Part shown: positions 1-5,742 of the stretch, in pieces | Layout of the letters: every line of letters starts with the position of its first letter | Numbering within the stretch: position 1 is the first letter of the stretch | Assembly (NCBI GenBank): GCA_035534435.1 | Contig: DATLRX010000092.1 | Span: 1 to 7,978, forward strand | Length of the DNA stretch: 7,978 nucleotides | Source: Palsa-851 sp035534435 | Lineage (GTDB): Bacteria; Chloroflexota; Dormibacteria; Aeolococcales; Aeolococcaceae | Reading direction: 5' to 3' | The notes under the pieces: model-generated | Told to the model about the DNA's origin: nothing | What the model saw: only the letters and a program-made list of their open reading frames with translations | The model's database searches: none | Position numbers and translations under genes: made by a program

Positions 1-11
1 TGACGATTCGC

Positions 12-1427
12 GTGCCTCGACGGTTCCGTTTCGAAGCGCCGGCAGTGGCGCCGACCGGCGGCGCGACCTTCCCACCGTCGCGCGTCGCCACCTGGATCGC
101 AGGCATCGGTGTGGCGATGCTCGTCGCGACTGCGATCGCGATGACGCTCGAGTGGTTTGGCATTCCTTCTGCCCTCCCGGAGGTGGCGCTCGCACCCGAT
201 CCGTACTCGGTGGACGTCGGCTACGGCGGTGTCGCGATCGCGCTGCTGCTTCTCTCCCTGGCGGTGCGCTTCGTCGGCGGCGTGGTCGGATCCACAAGCG
301 ATCCCGCAGGTGAGCAACGCGAAAAGCCCAGCGCGCCGGCACCCGCCGTTCCCCAGGCTCCTGCACGGGTGGGCGCAGGTGTCGCATGCGTGGCAATGGC
401 ACTCACGCTGTCGTCCTGCGGCCAGTCCGCGAACGACTTCCAGAATTTGATCTCCGAGGCACAGCAGGCCGGAGCCGTTGCCCCGACCATTCTTGGGTCC
501 TCGCTGGACGACGCCCGCCTGCAGCGCGCGGCGCGCCAACCCGACCTGTGCATCGCTGACTACACGCAGGCCCTGCAGGAATTCCCCAGCTACGCCCCGG
601 CATACCTCGGCCGCGGTGATTGCTACCTGAACGGTGGGCAAAACGGTCCCGCCGCAGTGCACGACTACTCGCAGGCCATCCAACTCGAACCGTTGCAGCC
701 GGACCCGTACCTGCGCCGAGCGGTCGCCTATCGCGTTATCGGCAACCGCGCCGCGGCGGCGGCCGACTACATGTACGCGGCGCTGATTCCTTCCGCAACC
801 GCGAGTCAGCAACTCACGGCGATCGACGGGCTCGTGGCGATCTCTGACCTCGGTGATGCCCAGACCGTGTACGCGCGCGCGCTCATACTCGACCCGGGCA
901 CCTCGCTACTCTACGTCGCCGGTGGCGACCTTGCCATCGCTCTCGGCAACCAGACGCTTGCGGACCAGGACTACGCGACGGCGACCTCGTACGCCCGCAC
1001 CAAGGCAGAGGCCACGCAGGTGCTTGGTCACGAATGCCAGGCTGAGGTGATCCGCCATCAGTATCTCAATGCGCTCACGGATTGCGCCAATGCGGCAGCC
1101 AATTCCGCGTCGGGGTCCGGTGCCTACGACGATCTCGCCGAAGCCAATCTTGCGCTGGGTAATCCGGGCGCGGCGCTGACCGGCATCAATGAAGCGATCA
1201 GCAATTTCATCGGCAGCGCGAACCCCTTGACGCAGTCAGAAGGCGTCGACGGCTATGGTCTGGCGAATCTGTACGCTGCCAAGGGATGGATCCAGATCCA
1301 GCTGGGTCAGACCAAAAGCGCCGCCGACACCTTCAATCAGGCGTTGAACTCACTTCCCGGCCCTGCGCCCGATACGCGTGCGCGCATCAAGGCGTACATC
1401 GAGACGGCCAAGAAGGACGAAGGATGA
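12..1427 (+). CDS. Membrane-anchored TPR repeat protein with an internal lipobox
   Basis: This 471-residue protein has two hydrophobic segments (about residues 26-48 and 71-92), then a Pro/Ala-rich linker (about 100-118). A third hydrophobic stretch (119-135) ends in a lipobox-like LSSC with Cys136. The rest (about 160-465) is helical and TPR-like. Repeats are clearest around 165-263 (for example AYLGRGDCYLNGG and a following DYSQAIQLEP helix), with weaker copies around 285-325, 370-400 and 415-450. TPRs are protein-protein scaffolds, so I infer a membrane-tethered assembly or adaptor role, perhaps in envelope polysaccharide handling; no enzymatic motif is visible. The GTG at 12 is the first start in the window, but the frame is open back to the window edge, so the true start may lie upstream and no clear ribosome site supports GTG. 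Its stop directly abuts the next gene's ATG, suggesting translational coupling. Cysteines at 180, 204, 342 and 358 would fit an exported domain. Confidence 0.8.
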   Translation: MPRRFRFEAPAVAPTGGATFPPSRVATWIAGIGVAMLVATAIAMTLEWFGIPSALPEVALAPDPYSVDVGYGGVAIALLLLSLAVRFVGGVVGSTSDPAGEQREKPSAPAPAVPQAPARVGAGVACVAMALTLSSCGQSANDFQNLISEAQQAGAVAPTILGSSLDDARLQRAARQPDLCIADYTQALQEFPSYAPAYLGRGDCYLNGGQNGPAAVHDYSQAIQLEPLQPDPYLRRAVAYRVIGNRAAAAADYMYAALIPSATASQQLTAIDGLVAISDLGDAQTVYARALILDPGTSLLYVAGGDLAIALGNQTLADQDYATATSYARTKAEATQVLGHECQAEVIRHQYLNALTDCANAAANSASGSGAYDDLAEANLALGNPGAALTGINEAISNFIGSANPLTQSEGVDGYGLANLYAAKGWIQIQLGQTKSAADTFNQALNSLPGPAPDTRARIKAYIETAKKDEG

Positions 1428-2438
1428 ATGACACCTCACCAGGAGACCCGCCAGACCATGCCTGACCTCGCTTCGACACCGATCGTTCCGGGACGCCCGG
1501 ATCGCGTCCTGCTCCTCGGCGTCGCCCGCTCCGGCACGCGCTGGCTTGCGACAGCTCTCGGTCACGCGGCGGAGACTCGCGTCGTCAAGGAGCCCGACAA
1601 CGTGGACGCCGACCCGACTGGAAACGGGGCGAGCCGTTTCGGCTTCGGCCCCTATCCGATGATCGAGCGAGACGATCCGGCCCCGCAGTTTCGAGCGCTC
1701 TGGGATCTCTCGTTCAGCGACCGCGTGCCCAACAAACCCGGTCTGCGCCGCACCGCCGCTCGTGCGGCGTTGCGGCTGCCGCGAGGCATCCGCGACCCTC
1801 TCCTGCGCCGCACGGCGCAGGCGATGTCAGCGCTCCCGGGACGCTCACCGCACGTGCTCGTCAAGTCGATCTACGCGCACTTCTACGTCGAATGGCTGCT
1901 GCGTCACTACGAGCCACGGGTCGTGGTCATCCAGCGCAACCCCCTCAACACGATCTCGTCGTGGATCGAGCTTGGCGTTCACGGGTTCGACCTGTTCGAG
2001 CGGCCCGCAATCCGCGCGCGCTATCTCGACCCGCTCGGGATCACCCCGCCTGATACCAACGCGTCCGTCACCGAGCGGACTGCAGCGTGGGTGGGTCTGC
2101 TCACGACGGTGCTCAGCGGCCATGTCGAGCGTCACCCGGAGTGGCTCGTCGTCACCCACGAGGAGCTGTGCGTCGATCCGCTGGTCCGCATCCGCGCGGT
2201 GTGCGATCAGGTGGGCCTGACGTGGAGCGATGGCATCGAGCGGTTTCTCACCGAGTCGAACCGGCCCGGCGAGGGCTTCAGCCACATCCGCGTGACCCGC
2301 GAGCAGCCCAACCGGTGGCGCAAGCGCCTGAGCGACCAGCAGGTTGACGAGATCGAAGCGGTGCTCGACCAGTACCCGTCGCGAGGCTGGATTCGTCAGC
2401 CAAAGCCCCAACCCGAGATGGCGGGCGACGCGCGCTGA
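1428..2438 (+). CDS. PAPS-dependent sulfotransferase (P-loop family), copy A
   Basis: This is a 336-residue cytoplasmic enzyme expected to move a sulfuryl group from PAPS to an acceptor hydroxyl or amine; the acceptor cannot be told from sequence. The 5'-phosphosulfate loop is GVARSGTRWLA (residues 31-41), after the beta strand RVLLL. The 3'-phosphate-binding region is VIQRNPLNTISSWIEL (167-182), with Arg170 and Ser177/Ser178 the likely contacts. A KEPDN motif (54-58) and an HEELCVDP segment (244-251) are shared in form with the sulfotransferase encoded at 2449-3405. Length and motif spacing are normal for bacterial sulfotransferases, so it looks intact. The ATG at 1428 follows AAGGA-type purines and directly abuts the preceding stop. 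An alternative ATG at 1458 has AGGAG at 1441-1445 and would remove ten residues without touching the fold. It probably shares a transcript with the TPR gene. It ends inside an inverted repeat shared with the convergent neighbour. Confidence 0.88.
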   Translation: MTPHQETRQTMPDLASTPIVPGRPDRVLLLGVARSGTRWLATALGHAAETRVVKEPDNVDADPTGNGASRFGFGPYPMIERDDPAPQFRALWDLSFSDRVPNKPGLRRTAARAALRLPRGIRDPLLRRTAQAMSALPGRSPHVLVKSIYAHFYVEWLLRHYEPRVVVIQRNPLNTISSWIELGVHGFDLFERPAIRARYLDPLGITPPDTNASVTERTAAWVGLLTTVLSGHVERHPEWLVVTHEELCVDPLVRIRAVCDQVGLTWSDGIERFLTESNRPGEGFSHIRVTREQPNRWRKRLSDQQVDEIEAVLDQYPSRGWIRQPKPQPEMAGDAR

Positions 2439-2456
2439 CGATCAGCCGTCAGCGCG
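2431..2456. terminator. Bidirectional hairpin spanning two convergent stop codons
   Basis: CGCGCTGACG (2431-2440) and CGTCAGCGCG (2447-2456) are perfect reverse complements around the 6-nt loop ATCAGC. The left arm contains the TGA of the upstream sulfotransferase (2436-2438). The right arm contains the TGA, read on the minus strand, of the downstream one (2449-2451). A 10-bp GC-rich stem between convergent genes is the expected place for a shared terminator. No T-run follows on either side, so it may act as a Rho-dependent pause or as an RNA 3'-end stabiliser rather than a classical intrinsic terminator. Confidence 0.65.
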
Positions 2457-3405
2457 AGTCGGGTGCCCAATCGTCGAGCGGGAACTCGGCCAGGACTGCT
2501 CGCGCCTCCGCCACCTGCTCGGCGGTCAGGCGGCGGGCGAACTGCGTGGTCGCCTCGCTCCGCCGGCTGCTGCCGGTGGTCGAGGTCGCCGCGTTCGGAT
2601 GCACTCGCTGGCTGCCGCCGAACACCGTGAAGTTGGGATCATCCGACCTGGTCACGTACTCCTCCATGGCGCTCGTCCAACCGAGACCGAGCCGGCGTGT
2701 GAGGGCTTCGAACCGGGGCAGCGGGTCCACGCAGAGGTCGTCGTGGGAGGCGACCACCCAGTCCGGATGCCGGTCCGCCGCCTGTTTGAGTGCGGTGGTG
2801 AGCAGGCCGACATTCCAGGCTGCCCGGGTCACCGCTGAAGCATCCTCGGACGGCGTCGTCAGCCCCAGTGGTGCGACGACGCTGCGGTGGACGGCCGGCA
2901 GGTCGCCGATGTTCCGCTTGGTGTAGAGACCAAGCACGACGCAGCTCGAGACAATGTTGAGCGGGTTGCGCCGCATGATGACCATCGTCGGGGAGTAACG
3001 CTGCTCGATCCAGTCGAGCGAGAACGTCGAGTTGACCGACTTGACGATCACGTTGCGAGGACGCTTGCGGAGACGGCTCGTGCCCATCGCCAGCGTGGCC
3101 ACCATGCCGTCACGCAGTGTGCGTGGCATGCGGGAGACGCGCCGTCCCGCGGCGCGCACGCCTTCCGCACGGGCCATCGGCCAGCCTCCGACGAATGCCA
3201 GGTCCCAGAGCTGCCGGTACCAGAAGTTGCGCTGCCCAGGGAGCAGCACGGGATGTGAGCCGAGCCGCGCCGCGACCATTGCGCCAAGCACGTCCGATGC
3301 AGGGCCATCCGGCTCGAACACCGTCTGGCCACCGTCCGCGCGACCCAGGATGTTTGCCGCCCAGGTGCTTCCGCACCGGGCCGTCCCGGTGAGCAGGACC
3401 CTCAT
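2449..3405 (-). CDS. PAPS-dependent sulfotransferase (P-loop family), copy B
   Basis: This 318-residue cytoplasmic enzyme is recognisably a paralogue of the one at 1428-2438. The PAPS 5'-phosphosulfate loop is GTARCGSTWAA (residues 7-17) and the 3'-phosphate motif is MRRNPLNIVSSCVVLGL (144-160). The EPD motif (31-33), LWDLAF (67-72), VKS (121-123), GLLTTAL (200-206) and a DDLCVDP segment (222-228) line up with the same blocks in the other copy. It differs by a shorter N-terminus that starts almost at the first strand, and by a Ser/Thr-rich insertion (about 264-287) before the C-terminal helix, where the other copy is compact. The acceptor substrate is unknown. Its ATG lies 13 bp after the stop of the secreted phosphoesterase gene, so the two are very likely co-transcribed. 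No strong Shine-Dalgarno sequence is visible in that gap, which hints at translational coupling. The gene appears intact. Confidence 0.88.
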   Translation of the reverse strand: MRVLLTGTARCGSTWAANILGRADGGQTVFEPDGPASDVLGAMVAARLGSHPVLLPGQRNFWYRQLWDLAFVGGWPMARAEGVRAAGRRVSRMPRTLRDGMVATLAMGTSRLRKRPRNVIVKSVNSTFSLDWIEQRYSPTMVIMRRNPLNIVSSCVVLGLYTKRNIGDLPAVHRSVVAPLGLTTPSEDASAVTRAAWNVGLLTTALKQAADRHPDWVVASHDDLCVDPLPRFEALTRRLGLGWTSAMEEYVTRSDDPNFTVFGGSQRVHPNAATSTTGSSRRSEATTQFARRLTAEQVAEARAVLAEFPLDDWAPDSR

Positions 3406-3418
3406 CGGCAGGCCCGGC

Positions 3419-5461
3419 CTACACGAATGTGGCGACGACCGCTGCCCAGGACTGCGAGCTCGAGAGCGTCCCTGCGAACAAGAACGTACCGGTCGATGAC
3501 ACGGCCTGATGGCCGCCCTGCTCCGAGTTCTGGTGGTTCGACGCCGGGTTACGCAGCAGTGCGTCGGTGACGTATCCCGAGGTGATGCCGCTGATGCCGG
3601 CGGTCGTGGTCACGAAGCCGATATCCCCGATGACGACCTCGTTCGCGCTGGTCGTGGTGCCGGTGATGCCGCTGCTTGGACCAGTGCTCGTCCCCGACGC
3701 GGACGTGGCCCGATCGAGCGCCGTCGCTCCGCTGATCTCATAGAAACGCACCACGGGATTGACGCTCGTGGAGTAGGTGACAGTCACCGAGGTGACGCCG
3801 GCTGCGGCGCCAGGCGCATACCAGACGGCTGCTCCGATCCGGGTCGTCGGATTGACACTCGTCGCCTGGGTCCAGACGTCGTTCATGTTGTCGCTCACCC
3901 CGGTGACGGTGCCCGATGCATGGCCGCTGCCCGCGTCGAACTCCGTCGAGATCGCCAGCAGGTCACCCACCGACGTTGCCCCTGTCGACACGGTCAAGGA
4001 CGTGCCCACCGCCTGCGCACCGATCGCCACGTCCTGGACGACTGCCGGAGGTGCTCCGGACGGCGTCAGCGCGATGTTCTCGGTCGTTGTGTTGCCGGAG
4101 GTCACGATGACGTTGTTGACCATGACCGTGCTGTATCCGGTATCCGAGAAGGTCAGCGAGTACGTGCCGACAGCAACATTGCTGAAGGTGTAGTCGCCGT
4201 TGACGTCGGTCGGCGAGCTCACGCCGCCATTGCAGGTGCACGTCACCGTGGCGCCCTGAAGCGGGTTGCCCGACTGGGTACTCGTCACCTGGCCGCTGAT
4301 CGTCCCCTTGCCGCCGCCTCCTCCGCACGATCCGTCAGCAAACGCGGGAGTGATGTCGTCGGTGGAGGTCCAGCCGGATCCGCCCGAATGATTCAGGTAG
4401 TCGACACCGTAGGCCGATTCGATGCCGTGGAGAATCCCGAACTGATCGCCTGCACCTGTGAACGACCCACACGAATTCTGGCTCACGACGAGTGTGGCGA
4501 CGTGGCCACCGCACGAGGTCCCGCCCCACGTCGGGCACGCGACGTCAGCCTTCGCACTCTCGTCCCACGTGATGATGACGATCCCGTTGCCCTGGGTGTA
4601 CCACTTGGATGAGAGCACGGTGGGCAGGTTGTTCGCCAGCCACGTGTCACCCTGAGCGACGAGGTTGTTGAGGGGTGCACAGCGGCTGTGCATATCGTCA
4701 CAGGTGCTCGGCGTGATCCAGACGAAGTCGGGAGGAGCGCTGCTGTTGAGATCGGCCGAGAAACTCGACTGAATGTACGGCACCACGTTGGCATTGCATT
4801 CGGTCGTGTTGCCGATGATCTGCTGGAAGTAGATGAACGGGTTGTGGTTCTGCACGTAGCCGTTGGTGCCGGCGCCGTGGCCCGTGTAACAGGTCTGCCC
4901 GGATGCCAGTCCGTCCATGTAGGCCTTCCACGTGGTTCCGACGCCGTCGAGCTCGTTGACCAGCGTTGGGTCCGTGTAGGGCCGTTTGAACCCGTTGTGG
5001 TCGCATCCCGAGATGGCGTCCATGTAATCGAGAGGGCTGTTGTGCTCAATCGAGTACCAGTTGGACAGCGAGGTGTACTTGTCAGCGCCAATCAGCGTCG
5101 TGTTGATATACGGAGCTTTCGGGTTGCCGATGACGTACGGGCTGCCGTCACTCGCGCTGTACGCCGTGTTCTCCATCATGATCTCCATGATGTGTGGTGG
5201 CGTCGCCGGCGGCGGGCTGGAGTCGTGCGTCACCAGATACCCGGGAGGGCAGGTGGCCGGCCCTGTCGTGGCGGTAGCGGTGGAGTTCGACGTTGATGCA
5301 GGCGACGTCACGGCGGCCAGTGTCGACGCGGTGGTCGTTGTTGGGGTGGCAGTCGCGGCCTGCCGCGTCGTCGCTGCGCCCGCCTGTGTCGTCAGCATGC
5401 CGGCTGCGACAACGACGCCGCCCGCGAAGCCGAGCGCACGCCGACCTGAACCACCTCTCAT
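3419..5461 (-). CDS. Secreted phosphoesterase with carboxypeptidase-regulatory-like and beta-sandwich C-terminal domains
   Basis: This 680-residue exported protein begins with a signal peptide (residues 1-30, cleavage near AGA-A) whose GRRALGF start resembles a Tat twin-arginine motif. A Thr/Ala/Ser linker follows (about 31-70). Residues 88-375 match the phosphoesterase family of acid phosphatases and bacterial phospholipases C (Pfam PF04185 type). They contain HIMEIMMEN (Glu97, Asn98), HNSPLDYM with Ser142 as candidate nucleophile, DDMH (His258), ITWDE (Asp300, Glu301) and GGHVATLVVS (His320), so the expected metal and catalytic set seems complete. The more distant phospholipase C members are less likely relatives than short acid-phosphatase-like ones. 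A Gly hinge (380-385) leads to a carboxypeptidase-regulatory-like beta-sandwich (386-467; TISGQVTSTQSGNPLQGATV, DVNGDYTFSNVAVGTYSLTF). The last 208 residues form a beta-rich domain ending in SWAAVVATFV. About twelve cysteines suggest disulfides outside the cell. The substrate (phosphate ester or phospholipid) is not known. It leads an operon with the sulfotransferase at 2449-3405. Confidence 0.85.
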   Translation of the reverse strand: MRGGSGRRALGFAGGVVVAAGMLTTQAGAATTRQAATATPTTTTASTLAAVTSPASTSNSTATATTGPATCPPGYLVTHDSSPPPATPPHIMEIMMENTAYSASDGSPYVIGNPKAPYINTTLIGADKYTSLSNWYSIEHNSPLDYMDAISGCDHNGFKRPYTDPTLVNELDGVGTTWKAYMDGLASGQTCYTGHGAGTNGYVQNHNPFIYFQQIIGNTTECNANVVPYIQSSFSADLNSSAPPDFVWITPSTCDDMHSRCAPLNNLVAQGDTWLANNLPTVLSSKWYTQGNGIVIITWDESAKADVACPTWGGTSCGGHVATLVVSQNSCGSFTGAGDQFGILHGIESAYGVDYLNHSGGSGWTSTDDITPAFADGSCGGGGGKGTISGQVTSTQSGNPLQGATVTCTCNGGVSSPTDVNGDYTFSNVAVGTYSLTFSDTGYSTVMVNNVIVTSGNTTTENIALTPSGAPPAVVQDVAIGAQAVGTSLTVSTGATSVGDLLAISTEFDAGSGHASGTVTGVSDNMNDVWTQATSVNPTTRIGAAVWYAPGAAAGVTSVTVTYSTSVNPVVRFYEISGATALDRATSASGTSTGPSSGITGTTTSANEVVIGDIGFVTTTAGISGITSGYVTDALLRNPASNHQNSEQGGHQAVSSTGTFLFAGTLSSSQSWAAVVATFV

Positions 5462-5469
5462 CAGCTAGA

Positions 5470-5478
5470 CCTTCCCCC
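5470..5478 (-). promoter_or_regulatory. Ribosome binding site of the phosphoesterase gene
   Basis: Read on the minus strand this is GGGGGAAGG, ending 8 nt before the ATG at 5461. It is the clearest Shine-Dalgarno sequence in the window and supports that start codon, which also gives a well-formed signal peptide. Confidence 0.7.
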
Positions 5479-5503
5479 GACTGACCGCTCTCTGCTTGTC
5501 CGC

Positions 5504-5534
5504 ATCATAGCAGGCCGGCGTCGCTCCTCTTGAA
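5504..5534 (-). promoter_or_regulatory. Candidate sigma-70-type promoter of the phosphoesterase-sulfotransferase operon
   Basis: Read on the minus strand, TATGAT (5504-5509) is a near-consensus -10 box, rare in such GC-rich DNA. Upstream, TTCAAG (5529-5534) is a weak -35 candidate at a long 19-nt spacing. Transcription would begin near 5497, giving a leader of about 36 nt that contains the ribosome site. The -10 is convincing and the -35 is not, so an activator or an alternative sigma factor is possible. Confidence 0.5.
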
Positions 5535-5536
5535 TT

Positions 5537-5551
5537 GGGCGCCTTGCGCCC
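5537..5551. repeat. Perfect inverted repeat just upstream of the phosphoesterase promoter
   Basis: GGGCGC (5537-5542) and GCGCCC (5546-5551) flank the 3-nt spacer CTT. The element sits immediately upstream of the weak -35 candidate of the leftward promoter, where an activator would bind. It could be an operator or simply a GC-rich chance palindrome. Confidence 0.4.
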
Positions 5552-5609
5552 CGGAACACCGTCGTCACACAACCGAACAGTCGTTTGTCAGCCGCCGTAT
5601 CCGCGGCGT

Positions 5610-5630
5610 GTCACCTGAACTCGTGGTGAC
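5610..5630. repeat. Inverted repeat in the divergent intergenic region (GTCACC / GGTGAC)
   Basis: GTCACC (5610-5615) and GGTGAC (5625-5630) are perfect complements around a 9-nt spacer. The centre-to-centre half-site distance is 15 nt. The right arm overlaps an 8-bp perfect palindrome TGACGTCA (5627-5634). It is a plausible dimeric regulator site between the two divergent genes, but no known operator is recognised. Confidence 0.4.
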
Positions 5631-5667
5631 GTCATTTCTCCGGGGTTCTTGTGATCAGGCGCCGCCT

Positions 5668-5682
5668 CAGGTCGACGACCTG
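5668..5682. repeat. Inverted repeat upstream of the beta-helix gene (CAGGTC / GACCTG)
   Basis: CAGGTC (5668-5673) and GACCTG (5677-5682) are perfect complements separated by GAC, about 60 bp before the beta-helix start codon. Short spacing and 6-bp arms are typical of a dimeric regulator site. No matching -35/-10 pair for the rightward gene could be placed with confidence. Confidence 0.4.
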
Positions 5683-5742
5683 TGACATTCCGGTTGCCCA
5701 ACGGTCCGATTTGAGGGGGCTTCCCGATGACACGGTCGAGCC

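Larger units (their letters stand above)
5462..5742. other. Divergent intergenic region between phosphoesterase and beta-helix genes
   Basis: These 281 bp separate two divergently read secreted-protein genes and are non-coding as far as can be seen. They hold the leftward ribosome site, a good leftward -10, and three separately listed inverted repeats. A fourth weak one is GCCGC (5591-5595) / GCGGC (5603-5607). On the rightward side a purine tract GAGGGGG (5713-5719) lies 23 nt before the beta-helix ATG, too far for normal ribosome binding. Confidence 0.6.

Noticed and set aside
1845..2411. Minus-strand open frame of 188 codons opposite the first sulfotransferase.
   Set aside because: No recognisable domain, and the opposite strand carries complete PAPS-binding motifs in the correct order.
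2441..2446. The inverted repeat at 2431-2456 as an insertion or recombination site.
   Set aside because: There are no flanking direct repeats, integrase or transposase nearby, and its position over two convergent stops is better explained as a transcript end.
3509..4612. Long open frame on the plus strand opposite the phosphoesterase gene (367 codons).
   Set aside because: Its product is Arg/Asp/Gly/Ala-rich without any domain, signal or ribosome site, and it mirrors the high-GC third-position pattern of the minus-strand gene, which has clear family motifs.
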